From Sandaracinobacteroides sp039808025 (GTDB lineage Bacteria; Pseudomonadota; Alphaproteobacteria; Sphingomonadales; Sphingomonadaceae): a stretch of DNA of 64,000 nt. The DNA is taken from positions 124,001 through 188,000 of the forward strand of contig JBDHSK010000004.1 of the NCBI GenBank assembly GCA_039808025.1, written 5' to 3'. A model generated the notes under the pieces. The model made no database searches. It had not been told where the DNA came from and saw only the letters and a program-made list of their open reading frames with translations. Shown piece by piece: positions 43,035 through 51,670 of the stretch. Numbering within the stretch: position 1 is the stretch's first letter; each line of letters opens with the position of its first letter. The position numbers and the translations under genes were made by a program.

Positions 43035-43616
43035 TCAGTTGGAGAAGCCGCCAGCGGCGTCTTCGGCATCATCGTCGTTCAGATCGTCGGTTTCCAGTTC
43101 CTCGTCGGCCCCGTCAGGCCGAAGCGGCCGGGTGGCGGCAATCAGCTCGGGCGTCAGCACCAGTTTCGCCCGGGCGATTCCGGCAAGCGCAAGGCGCATC
43201 TCGCCAAGGCCCTCGATGGCGATGCGCACCATGCCATCCTCAAGGCCCAGCAGGTGCCCCTGAAAGCGGCGGCGGTCAGCGCCGTTGACGTTGATCGGCT
43301 CTGCCATCTCGATGCGGGCGACATGCCCGGCATAACGGTCATAGTCCTTGGTGCGGGTCAGCGGCCGGTCGATCCCCGGCGACGACACTTCCAGCGTATA
43401 TTCGTCCGGGATCGGGTCTTCTTCGTCGAGCAGCAGCGACAGCCGACGCGACACCGCCGCACAATCATCGACTTCCACCTGCCCGGTGGCCGGATCCTCG
43501 ATCATCACCTGCAAGGTCAGCCCCGGCTGCATCAGCAGCGCCACGCGCACGACGTCAAAGCCGGCGGCCGCTACCACCGGCTCGATCAGTGCCTGCAAGC
43601 GGGCGATGTCGGCCAT
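43035..43616 (-). CDS. rimP: Ribosome maturation factor RimP
   Basis: 193 residues from the ATG at 43616 (MADIARLQALIEPVVAAAGFDVVRV). The diagnostic CAAVSRRLSLLLDEEDPIPDEYTLEVSSPGIDRPLTRTKDY is present, with an SH3-like C-terminal domain and an acidic extension (EELETDDLNDDDAEDAAGG). It acts in 30S subunit assembly. First gene of the rimP-nusA-ylxR-infB-rbfA operon; its promoter should lie in 43617-43820, which holds no other gene. Confidence 0.95.
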   Translation of the reverse strand: MADIARLQALIEPVVAAAGFDVVRVALLMQPGLTLQVMIEDPATGQVEVDDCAAVSRRLSLLLDEEDPIPDEYTLEVSSPGIDRPLTRTKDYDRYAGHVARIEMAEPINVNGADRRRFQGHLLGLEDGMVRIAIEGLGEMRLALAGIARAKLVLTPELIAATRPLRPDGADEELETDDLNDDDAEDAAGGFSN

Positions 43617-43820
43617 AATCCCAATAACTCCTGCCCTCCGAATCGGGGCTGGCGAAAACCCCCTGCAACCCGCCGGCGGGGGCCGGCAGGCTTCGGGAAG
43701 GCCAGTGCGTTCGGGAAGCACTGCCGCCTATAAGGCAGCCGCCCGTCGCTTGCAACCGGGATTTGCCACGACGGCAGGGGTGGCTTCCCCTGCCGTCGCC
43801 ATGTCAGTCAGGCTGACCGC

Positions 43821-44420
43821 TCAGCCCTTCAGCCTGGCCGCCGTTTGCGTCACCCGCCGGCCCAGATATTGGGCGCCTTCCAGTTCGGTTTCTGAAGGCC
43901 GGCGGCTGCCATCGCCACCGGCGATGGTGGAGGCCCCATAGGGAGAGCCGCCCACCACTTCGTCGATCCGCATCTGCCCGGCAAAACTGTAGGGCAGGCC
44001 CGAAATGATCATGCCGTGGTGCAACAGCATGGTGATGATCGCCATCAGGGTCGTTTCCTGACCGCCATGCTGGGTGGCGGTCGACACGAACGCCGCACCC
44101 ACCTTGCCATTGAGGCCGCCCTTCAGCCACAGGCCGCCGGTCTGGTCCCAGAAGGCGGCCATTTGGCTGGGCAGGCGGCCGTAGCGGGTGCCGGCGCCAA
44201 CGATGATCGCGTCATAGTCGGCCAGTTCGCCAACCGTTGCCAGTTCGGCCGCCTGATCAAGCTTGTAGCCGCTGTTGAGGGCGATATCTTCGGGCACGGT
44301 TTCCGCCACCCGGCGGATCGCGGCTTCGCCGCCCGCGTCGCGCACGCCCTGCGCCACGGCCTCGGCCATCGTTTCGATGTGCCCGTAGGTGGAGTGATAG
44401 AGAATCAGAACCCTGGTCAT
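43821..44420 (-). CDS. wrbA: NAD(P)H:quinone oxidoreductase, WrbA type IV
   Basis: 199 residues, typical length. Flavodoxin-like fold with the FMN phosphate loop YHSTYGHIETMAEAVAQG, GAGTRYGRLPSQMAAFWDQTGGLW (WrbA insertion) and FVSTATQHGGQETTLMAIITMLLHHGM. It reduces quinones by two electrons, limiting redox cycling. It sits 64 bases downstream of pirin in the same direction, a pairing often seen with LysR control of quinone or oxidative stress genes. Confidence 0.95.
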   Translation of the reverse strand: MTRVLILYHSTYGHIETMAEAVAQGVRDAGGEAAIRRVAETVPEDIALNSGYKLDQAAELATVGELADYDAIIVGAGTRYGRLPSQMAAFWDQTGGLWLKGGLNGKVGAAFVSTATQHGGQETTLMAIITMLLHHGMIISGLPYSFAGQMRIDEVVGGSPYGASTIAGGDGSRRPSETELEGAQYLGRRVTQTAARLKG

Positions 44421-44484
44421 GTGGTTGTCCTTTCCGTTGGTTCAATCGTCGGGGGTGTGGTGGGGAAGGCGCCCAAGAGGCCGG

Positions 44485-45192
44485 TCATTGCGCAACGTCG
44501 ACCAGCACCAGCTCACTGTCTGCAAGGGCTTCGATGCGGATGGCGGCCTCGTCGCGAATGGCCACGCCGTCGCGGGCCTGTGCCACGGCGCCGTTCACGC
44601 GTATCTGACCGCTGGCGGCCACCAGATAGCCGACCCGGCGCTTATCGAAAGCGTAGCTGACGGTTTCACCGGCCTGCACGGTTGCCCCCAGCACCCGCGC
44701 CGCAGCCTGAATGGGCAGGGCGCCGCTGGCGATGTCGCTGGCAAGGCCGCTCGCCAGAGTCACGAAGCGGCCGGCGCGATCAGCCCGGGGGAAGGGGCGG
44801 CTGCCCCAGGCCGGGGCGGCCCCGGTGCGATCGGGCCTGATCCAGATCTGGAACAGGGTGGTGGGTTCATCCTCGAGATTATATTCGGAATGCACCACCC
44901 CGGTTCCTGCCGACATCACCTGCACGTCGCCGGCACCGGTGCGGCCACGATTGCCCATGCTGTCTTCGTGGGTGATGGCGCCCTGGCGAACATAGGTGAT
45001 GATTTCCATGTCGCGGTGGGGGTGGGGCGGGAAACCCCGGCGCGGGGCGATGGTGTCGTCGTTCCACACCCGAAGCGCCCCCCAGCCCATGCGGTCGGCT
45101 CGGTGATAGCCGGCAAAGCTGAAATGGTGGCGGGCATCCAGCCAGCCGTGGTTGGCGGCGCCGATTTCGGCAAAGGGACGAATGTCGATCAT
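44485..45192 (-). CDS. Pirin family protein
   Basis: 235 residues from the ATG at 45192 (MIDIRPFAEIGAANHGW). Pirin metal ligands are visible in PHPHRDMEIITYVRQGAITHEDSMG (two His) and GVVHSEYN (His and Glu). The bicupin has DEPTTLFQIWIRP between domains. Many bacterial pirins act as quercetinases or redox cofactors; role here inferred only. It is divergent from a LysR regulator with an inverted repeat between them and is followed by wrbA. Confidence 0.92.
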   Translation of the reverse strand: MIDIRPFAEIGAANHGWLDARHHFSFAGYHRADRMGWGALRVWNDDTIAPRRGFPPHPHRDMEIITYVRQGAITHEDSMGNRGRTGAGDVQVMSAGTGVVHSEYNLEDEPTTLFQIWIRPDRTGAAPAWGSRPFPRADRAGRFVTLASGLASDIASGALPIQAAARVLGATVQAGETVSYAFDKRRVGYLVAASGQIRVNGAVAQARDGVAIRDEAAIRIEALADSELVLVDVAQ

Positions 45193-45266
45193 AAGTGTAT
45201 CTCCGCTGCGGGCGCTGGCCCGCTGTACAGCCGCTAGATAGCCAGTGGCGGAGCCGATATAAATGG

Positions 45267-45287
45267 AACGATCAGAAAAGGATCGTT
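45267..45287. promoter_or_regulatory. Inverted repeat, probable LysR operator
   Basis: AACGATC (45267-45273) and GATCGTT (45281-45287) are perfect arms separated by AGAAAAG. One more base on each side extends the symmetry with a single mismatch. It lies 6 bases before the LysR start and 75 bases from the pirin start, as expected for an autoregulated divergent LysR pair. Confidence 0.6.
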
Positions 45288-45293
45288 GCAGAA

Positions 45294-46190
45294 ATGAACA
45301 TACCTGATTTTGAAGCCTGGGCGTTGTTCGTGGCGGTGGCCGAAGGCGGCAGTTTCGCTGCCGCCGCCCGCGCCAACGGCGTGTCGGTGCCGACGGTATC
45401 GCGGGCAGTGGCGCGGCTGGAGGCGCGGCTGGGTGGCACGCTGTTCCATCGTACGTCGCGGCGGCTGTCGCTTTCGGCGCTGGGGCGCGAGGCGCTGGCC
45501 GGGGCACAGCAGCTGGTGGCCGATGCCGTGGGGCTGGAGGCGCGACTGGGGGAGGCGCGAAGCGAGCCGGCCGGGCGCATCCGGGTGGCGGCACCGCTGG
45601 AGTTCGGACGCGATCATCTGGCGCCGCTGCTTCCGGCCTTTCTCGAACGCCACCCCGGAATCGCCATTGAGCTGATGCTCGACGATGCCCGGGTCGATAT
45701 CGTGGCTTCGGGCGCCGATCTGGTGCTGCGGATCGGGCACCTTGCCGATTCGAGCCTGATTGCCCGGCGACTGTGCCCGGTGCCGTTCCAGGTGGTGGCA
45801 AGCCCGGCGGGGATCGCCCGCTTCGGCCGGCCCGCCCACCCCGCCGATCTCGGGCAGCGACCCTGTCTGGTTTATACCAATCCGATTTCCGCCGGCGTCT
45901 GGCGCTTCCGACACGACGATGGCACGCAGATGGCGGTATCGGTGGATGGTCCGCTGGCCGCCAACAGCGGCGGCGCTCTGATTCCGGCGCTGCTGGCCGG
46001 ACTGGGGATCGGCATCTATCCGCGCTTTCTGCTGGGCAGCCTGCCGGAGGAAGGCAAGGTCGAGGTGCTGTTGCCCGGCTGGCAGCCGGTTGCCGCAAGC
46101 CTGTTCCTGATCACCCCGCCTGGCACCTTGCGGCCGCTCAGGGTCCGGCGGCTGATGGACTATCTGGCTGAGGTGCTGGCAGCCGGATAG
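45294..46190 (+). CDS. LysR-family transcriptional regulator
   Basis: 298 residues. N-terminal HTH FVAVAEGGSFAAAARANGVSVPTVSRAVARLEARLGGTLFHRTSRRLSLSALG and a C-terminal substrate-binding domain (GRIRVAAPLEFGRDHLAPLLPAFLERHPGIAIELML; ANSGGALIPALLAGLGIGIYPRFL). It belongs to the DNA-binding group commonly placed divergent from pirin. The ATG at 45294 begins the HTH cleanly. Expected to control pirin and wrbA through the adjacent inverted repeat; inducer unknown. Confidence 0.93.
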   Translation: MNIPDFEAWALFVAVAEGGSFAAAARANGVSVPTVSRAVARLEARLGGTLFHRTSRRLSLSALGREALAGAQQLVADAVGLEARLGEARSEPAGRIRVAAPLEFGRDHLAPLLPAFLERHPGIAIELMLDDARVDIVASGADLVLRIGHLADSSLIARRLCPVPFQVVASPAGIARFGRPAHPADLGQRPCLVYTNPISAGVWRFRHDDGTQMAVSVDGPLAANSGGALIPALLAGLGIGIYPRFLLGSLPEEGKVEVLLPGWQPVAASLFLITPPGTLRPLRVRRLMDYLAEVLAAG

Positions 46191-46439
46191 CGTTAATGGC
46201 CCATTCCGGTGGCGTTCGGCCAGCGCGCGGTTCGTTAACAGTGGCCGAAGATTTCCGGACAATCCCCTCGGCCAGCCGCCGGGCCGCCGGAACGCCGGGC
46301 CAACCCATGGCGCCGGGCAGTCAACCTTACCCCCGGCACACGCATTAACCAGGGCAATTCCCTGCGTTCTGCTCCGTCTGTTCGATGGGCCGGCATCCAG
46401 CATGACGGCTGACGACGAACCATCGAGGGTAAACACATC

Positions 46440-48338
46440 ATGTACAAAGCCACGCAGCCGGGGGATCAGCACATAAACCAAACCGCCAGCAGGGCAGGTC
46501 CTATCGGCCAGGTGGCGCTTGCAGCAACCGCCGCGATGCTGGCAACGATGCTGGCAACCACGGCGCTGGCCCCCGCACATGCGGCCGGCCTGAAGGCGCA
46601 ATCAGGGGTGCGGCCCGGCCTGGCGATCACCTCGACCGGTCGTCCGGAGCCGATGGAGAGCCCGGCCCGCATTTTCTACATCGATTATGATGGCGGTAAT
46701 GACGCCGCCGACGGCCTGTCTCCTGCCACCGCCTGGAAACATGCGCCCGGCGACAGCAAGGCGACAGGCAAGGCGGCCGCGCTCAACCGCAAGTTCCTGC
46801 CCGGCGATGTCCTGCGCTTCAAGGGCGGCGTGCGCTATCTCGGAACCATCCGCCCGCGCGGCAGTGGGGCGCCCGGCAACCCGGTGGTGCTCGACGGCTC
46901 GAGCTGGGGGCCGTATCGCGCCATCATCGACGGAGGCAATGAACTGTCGGGTCTGCGCCGCTGCAGCAGCGCGGCCGATTGCCTTGGCAACCCCAACTGG
47001 CGGCTGCTGTGGCGCGCCAACCTGCCTGCCGACACCAAATGGTTTGACTGGCTGTTCGTCGATGACCGGCCGCTGATGCCGTCGCAATATCCATCGGTGG
47101 CAACGGCAACCGAATTCGACGACATCAACAGGTTTCTCACCATTCCCAAGGCGCAGCTGAATGCCCTGCTCGCTGGAAGCATCACGGCACCGCTTCCCGC
47201 CGGGCTCGACAAGGGGATGCCGGTGCTGTCGATCTGGGCAAGGGGCAACCTGATTTCCTATGCCCACGACATCACGGTGACCACGGGCGGTGTCAATTTC
47301 GCCAATGCCACCTGGGATATCCGAACGAACAACCCCTATACCGATCGTGACAACCGCTTTGCGCTGCTGAACCTGCCGCTGATGGTCAACCGCCCCGGCC
47401 TGTTCGCCATGAGCCCCCGCGACGGCGTCGTCATCTTCTGGCCGCACGCAACGGCCATGGGGGCAAGTAACGGCAACGGGGCGCTGCCCACTTCGATCGC
47501 CCGTCGGGCGGTGACCGGCGGCGCTCGCCGCGGAATCAATCCGATATTCGAGCATATGGTGGTACGCGGCTTCTCGTTCGCCAATTTCTCACGCGAAGGG
47601 GCTGTCTATTCCGGCACTGGTTCCGACAGCATCACCATTGCCGACAACATCTTCCGCGGCAATGCCAATGCCTATACCCGCGCCGGGGCCATTGGCGTGG
47701 CGTTCACCACCAACGTGCGCATCTTGCGCAACGAGCTTTCCGAGGCGCCCGGTTCGCCGGGGATCATCATCGATAATACCCATGGTCCCGTCGAGGTGGC
47801 CTGCAACCGGTTGTCGGAACTGGGGCGCACCGGTATTCGTCTGATAAATGTGCGCAACGGCACGGTAAGGGGCAACTACCTGAAGGGGATCAAGGGGGCG
47901 CACAGCAATGCCATCACCGCCTATCTCGACATCCGCGACAGCGTCATTTCCGACAACATCGTGGTCGATTCGGTGCGGCCCTTGACGGTGAAGGGGATTG
48001 TCACCCCCTATTTCAGCGCCGGAACCCCGGGCACGCTGGTGAAGAACAACATCTTCATCAACAGTGATCCGGTAGCTCCGGCCGTTACCAGTTACGGCAT
48101 TACCCAGAACGTGACGATCGAGAACAACTTCATCGGCAGCCCGGTCAAGGCCATCAGCCTGCTGGGAACCGACACCGGGCTTATCGTTCGCAACAACGTG
48201 CTCGTGGGGTCGGTGGTGCAGCCGCGCGGCATGTCGCTGGTCGATTCCAGCAACGGCATCCACCAGCCCAATGGCAATGGCGCCGCGATGGTCGAAGCCA
48301 AGAGCAAGGCCACCATTCCGGCATCGGTCTGTTCCTGA
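46440..48338 (+). CDS. Secreted right-handed parallel beta-helix protein (paralogue A)
   Basis: 632 residues. After a polar lead, LATMLATTALAPAHAA is a probable signal peptide. FYIDYDGGNDAADGLSPATAWKHAPGDSKATG is the opening typical of pectate-lyase-like beta-helix proteins, and the C-terminal half has repeated short strands with Asn ladders (SITIADNIFRGNANAY, NVRILRNELSEAP, VSDNIVVDS-like turns, NVTIENNFIG, LIVRNNVLVG). Polysaccharide lyase or epimerase activity is plausible but no catalytic triad is certain by eye. A paralogue lies tail-to-tail 21 bases away. The 249-base gap before it holds only several TTAAC-type elements and no gene. Confidence 0.75.
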   Translation: MYKATQPGDQHINQTASRAGPIGQVALAATAAMLATMLATTALAPAHAAGLKAQSGVRPGLAITSTGRPEPMESPARIFYIDYDGGNDAADGLSPATAWKHAPGDSKATGKAAALNRKFLPGDVLRFKGGVRYLGTIRPRGSGAPGNPVVLDGSSWGPYRAIIDGGNELSGLRRCSSAADCLGNPNWRLLWRANLPADTKWFDWLFVDDRPLMPSQYPSVATATEFDDINRFLTIPKAQLNALLAGSITAPLPAGLDKGMPVLSIWARGNLISYAHDITVTTGGVNFANATWDIRTNNPYTDRDNRFALLNLPLMVNRPGLFAMSPRDGVVIFWPHATAMGASNGNGALPTSIARRAVTGGARRGINPIFEHMVVRGFSFANFSREGAVYSGTGSDSITIADNIFRGNANAYTRAGAIGVAFTTNVRILRNELSEAPGSPGIIIDNTHGPVEVACNRLSELGRTGIRLINVRNGTVRGNYLKGIKGAHSNAITAYLDIRDSVISDNIVVDSVRPLTVKGIVTPYFSAGTPGTLVKNNIFINSDPVAPAVTSYGITQNVTIENNFIGSPVKAISLLGTDTGLIVRNNVLVGSVVQPRGMSLVDSSNGIHQPNGNGAAMVEAKSKATIPASVCS

Positions 48339-48359
48339 GCCCCGGCGGCAACCGGTCGT

Positions 48360-50084
48360 TCAGCGTGGGGTGCGGGTGGTGCGGACGGTCAGGCCTTTCG
48401 TCACCACCGCACACCCGTCTTCGGAAAACTGGCTGCCCTTCAGATCGTCGCGGGTCAGGGATTCATCATTGTTGGCGATGGTCCAGTCAGATGGCTTCGG
48501 GCCACGCAGCTCGATGCGGTTGCCGGCATTACCCTCGACCGTCAGGTTTCGGTCTTTCTGGTTCATCAACATCCCCAGTTTATGCCCCAGGGCGATGTTG
48601 CCGGTGATGGTCACACCGTTGGTAAAGGCCCCCCAGCTGTTGATCGCCGCCTGGCCGCCGGGCGCCGAGATCAGGATGTTGCCGCGGATGGTGATGTCGT
48701 TCCTGACATCGGGGGTGCGGTTGCCATGGAAGGTGAGCGGCCGCGAGGCGTTCACCACGCAGTTGTTGGTGATCAGGATGTTGCGGTTGGCAAGATAGGT
48801 GGTGAGGGCATTGCCATGAATCCCGCGAATGTCGGTGAGGAAGTTGCCGCTGATCTCGCCGCCATCAACCGAGAAATAGGTGATGGCCGTGCGTCCCACC
48901 CGCTGGAAGACGTTGCCCGCCACCTTGAGGTCGGCGTTGTTCGGCCCGGTGCGGATACCCGAGCCGTACTGGATGTCCTCGATGCGGCTGGACAGCAGCC
49001 GGAAGCTGCGGGTGTTCGAGACCGTGAGGATGCCGCCGCCATGTTCGAGGGCGGCCGGACCAAGCCGGCTGCCGCGCACCTGCAGGTCGGTGGCCAGTTT
49101 CCGATTGCCGTGCCGGTTGATCAGGGCGGTGTTGCCCAGACGGTTTTCACCTTGCGACCCTGAGAAATTGCGCAACCACAGCCCATCGACACGAATATGC
49201 GACTGGCCGCCGAAATCGAGACCGGCCCGCCCGCTGCCGATCGACAGGGTGGCGCTGCTGTCGCCATCGCGCAGCCATGCCAGCAGCACGCCGGGTTGCA
49301 GGCTGAGGTAGGTGCCTGGTTCGGTCAGCCCGGCGAAACTGTTCAGCAACGCCACCTTGCCTTCGCGCGTGTCGGGCAGCTTCATGCCCTCGGGCGAAAA
49401 CCTCAGTGACTGCGCCGTCACTGCCGTCAGCGGCGTGGTGCGGATTTCGTTGCCCAGTTGCCAGAACGCCAGTTTCATCTCGCCACCGCCGCCGCTGGCC
49501 GCTGCTGCCAGCTCGGGGTTGTTCAGGGTGCCACCGGCCAGCGCGCCGGCCATCGTCACGGGGGTAGGAATGAACTGGCGGGTGTCGTCGGGGTAGAAGC
49601 GGTCGGCCGGTACCGGCAACTGGCTGCGCCAGTAAAGGCCCTTGCCGCCGAACAGGAAGATGCTGCCGGTAAGGGTTGGCGGGTAGGTGATGCGGCTGAG
49701 CTTCTGCCAAAGCGGCGCTCCGCCGCAATCTGCAGCGCTGGCGCACGGGCGCACTTGCGTTACCGGGTCCGAGCCGTCGATGATTCCCATGCCCTCGCCC
49801 CAGCCAAGGCCGGTGAAGGTGATGGGCTTGTCGGCGGTGCCGCTCCAGCGGTTGGTGATGGTGCCGCGATAGGGCACGCCAGAGCGGAACACCACCTTGT
49901 CGCCGGGGGCGAGCGTTGCTTTCGCTGCCCGGCTGCTGGCCAGTGCATCGCCGGGGGCGCGCTGCCATGCGGTCTCCGGCGAGGTGCCGGCGCGGCTGTC
50001 GTCGCCATGGGCGAAATCGACATAATAGGTGACACTACCGGCCGGCGAACAGCTGGCCATTGCGCCGCAAAGCAGCGAAAACAC
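48360..50084 (-). CDS. Right-handed parallel beta-helix lipoprotein-like protein (paralogue B)
   Basis: 574 residues from a GTG at 50084. GAMASCSPAG resembles a lipobox. YYVDFAHGDDSRAGTSPETAWQRAPGDALASS aligns with the opening of paralogue A, and both share an HxNAxTxYL...N.V..SRPLT..G core in the helix (here HGNALTTYLANRNILITNN). The residues encoded just upstream in frame (RPRRPFLLVF) would complete a good positively charged signal peptide but have no ATG, GTG or TTG, so a rarer start codon or a small frameshift is possible. Enzymatic role unknown. Confidence 0.72.
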   Translation of the reverse strand: MFSLLCGAMASCSPAGSVTYYVDFAHGDDSRAGTSPETAWQRAPGDALASSRAAKATLAPGDKVVFRSGVPYRGTITNRWSGTADKPITFTGLGWGEGMGIIDGSDPVTQVRPCASAADCGGAPLWQKLSRITYPPTLTGSIFLFGGKGLYWRSQLPVPADRFYPDDTRQFIPTPVTMAGALAGGTLNNPELAAAASGGGGEMKLAFWQLGNEIRTTPLTAVTAQSLRFSPEGMKLPDTREGKVALLNSFAGLTEPGTYLSLQPGVLLAWLRDGDSSATLSIGSGRAGLDFGGQSHIRVDGLWLRNFSGSQGENRLGNTALINRHGNRKLATDLQVRGSRLGPAALEHGGGILTVSNTRSFRLLSSRIEDIQYGSGIRTGPNNADLKVAGNVFQRVGRTAITYFSVDGGEISGNFLTDIRGIHGNALTTYLANRNILITNNCVVNASRPLTFHGNRTPDVRNDITIRGNILISAPGGQAAINSWGAFTNGVTITGNIALGHKLGMLMNQKDRNLTVEGNAGNRIELRGPKPSDWTIANNDESLTRDDLKGSQFSEDGCAVVTKGLTVRTTRTPR

Positions 50085-50422
50085 CAGCAGGAAAGGCCGG
50101 CGCGGGCGATGGAGGTGTGAACTCGGCAGAGGTCGGCCTTCCTGTTGTTCGGGGAGGGAACAGGCATCCTAGACTGCGGGGCTCTGTAAAGAAAAGTGCC
50201 AATGGCTGGCGCCAGCCGAACAGGGCAGATCAGCGGCGGCTGGCGACCGGTCATTTTTCGGCTTCAAATAAGGGTGGTTATTGTTTATGATCAGTGTTGC
50301 TGCAGTGTTCCATCCGGTACACTGCAGGCATAACGGCTGTCTTTGAGGGGAGCGGCCGTATTCACCGGGAGGCAAGCCTGACATGCTTAAGTCCCGCCCA
50401 TGTGCACAGGTACCACAGGCTG
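50085..50422. promoter_or_regulatory. Divergent intergenic region between beta-helix B and the RND operon
   Basis: No gene seen in these 338 bases. It holds a perfect 14-bp palindrome (GGCTGGCGCCAGCC, 50204-50217) and a second, longer inverted repeat: CTGCAGTGT (50300-50308) and ACACTGCAG (50319-50327) with a 10-base spacer. Between them is the AT-rich stretch 50255-50290, a likely promoter zone. The longer repeat is 96 bases before the adaptor start and could bind a regulator of the pump; no regulator gene is adjacent except the more distant LysR. Confidence 0.5.
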
Positions 50423-51667
50423 ATGAATTTGCATCTCTCCCCTCGCGATCCCGCCATCCGGGACCAGATCACCCCCGAATCCGGCTATGGTGGCGACAGC
50501 TCTTTGGCAGATGAAGGCGGCTCCCCGCCGCGGCGGGGCCTGCGGTTCTGGCTGATCCTGGCCGCTGTGCTGGCAGGGGTTGCGCTGCTGGCGTGGCTTC
50601 TCATTTTGCGCGCCAACGCCACCAAGCCCACGGCACCCGCCACCGGTGCACCGGTGGTCAGCGTGCTGGTGCCCGGTACCCGCCCGGTTGCTGACCGGGT
50701 GTCGGCCGTTGGCAGCATTTCGGCCCGCCGCGACATGCCGGTAGGCGTGGTGGGCGAGGGCGGCATGGTCGCGCGCATCCTCGTCGAGGCCGGCCAGTAT
50801 GTGCGGGCGGGGCAGACGATGGCCGAGCTCGATTCCTCGGTGCAGCGCGCCCAGCTGCAGCAGTTGCAGGCCGGGGTGCAGCAGGCTGAGGCCGATGCCC
50901 GCCTTGCCCAGTCCGAACTCGATCGCGCCCTGGCGCTGGTCGAGCGCGGCTTCATTTCGAAGGCCGATATCGACCGCCGCACCGCCACCCGTGATTCGGC
51001 GCGGGCGCGGGTGGCGGTCGCCCGGGCGCAGGTGCGGGAAATGCAGGCGCGGATCGATCGTCTCGCCATCCGCTCTCCCGAAGCCGGGCTGGTGCTGGCC
51101 CGCAATGTCGAGCCGGGGCAGGTGGTGTCGCCGGGTTCGGGCGCACTCTATCGCGTGGCCGCCGGCGGCCAGCTGGAAGTGCGCGCCCAGATCGCCGAGC
51201 AGGACATGGCCCACCTGAAAACCGGGCAGGCGGCGGTGGTCACGCCAGTCGGGTCGACGCAGGAATATGCCGGCACCGTATGGATGCTGGAACCGGCCAT
51301 CGACCCTCAGACCAGGCTGGGAATCGCGCGGGTGGCACTGCCGGCTTCCCACGATCTGCGGGTGGGCGGCTTTGCCAATGTGGTGATCGATGGCGCCATC
51401 CGTCAGCGCCCGGTGGTTCCGCAATCGGCGATCCAGACCGACGAGGGCGGCAGCTTTGTGCTGATCATTGCCCCTGATGACACCGTGCAGCGGCGGACGG
51501 TCACGCTGGGCGCGGTTACCTCCGACGGCATCAGCATTGCCTCCGGGCTCGATGGCACCGAGCGGGTTGTCACGGTGGCGGCGCCGTTCCTCCATAACGG
51601 AGAGAAGGTGAAGCCCGAGGTGCGCTCGGCCGGCCGCATGCCGGCCGCCCCGGCTGCGAAGGGCTGA
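50423..51667 (+). CDS. RND efflux periplasmic adaptor subunit (HlyD/AcrA family)
   Basis: 414 residues. A cytoplasmic tail of about 40 residues precedes one membrane helix (LRFWLILAAVLAGVALLAWLLIL) rather than a lipoprotein signal. Then come the biotinyl-lipoyl domain (GEGGMVARILVEAGQYVRAGQTMAELDSS), an alpha-hairpin (LQQLQAGVQQAEADARLAQSELDRALALVERGFISKADIDRR) and beta-barrel/membrane-proximal domains. It links the RND pump encoded 3 bases downstream to an outer-membrane channel (not found here). The ATG at 50423 is the first that gives the expected N-terminus. Confidence 0.92.
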   Translation: MNLHLSPRDPAIRDQITPESGYGGDSSLADEGGSPPRRGLRFWLILAAVLAGVALLAWLLILRANATKPTAPATGAPVVSVLVPGTRPVADRVSAVGSISARRDMPVGVVGEGGMVARILVEAGQYVRAGQTMAELDSSVQRAQLQQLQAGVQQAEADARLAQSELDRALALVERGFISKADIDRRTATRDSARARVAVARAQVREMQARIDRLAIRSPEAGLVLARNVEPGQVVSPGSGALYRVAAGGQLEVRAQIAEQDMAHLKTGQAAVVTPVGSTQEYAGTVWMLEPAIDPQTRLGIARVALPASHDLRVGGFANVVIDGAIRQRPVVPQSAIQTDEGGSFVLIIAPDDTVQRRTVTLGAVTSDGISIASGLDGTERVVTVAAPFLHNGEKVKPEVRSAGRMPAAPAAKG

Positions 51668-51670
51668 CCC

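Noticed and set aside
41370..43733. 787-residue open frame on the + strand opposite nusA and rimP
   Set aside because: The opposite strand holds unmistakable NusA and RimP; this frame has no recognisable domain.
46191..46439. CtrA-type sites from several TTAAC/TTAAT elements
   Set aside because: Spacing does not match the TTAA-N7-TTAA arrangement; only half-site resemblance.
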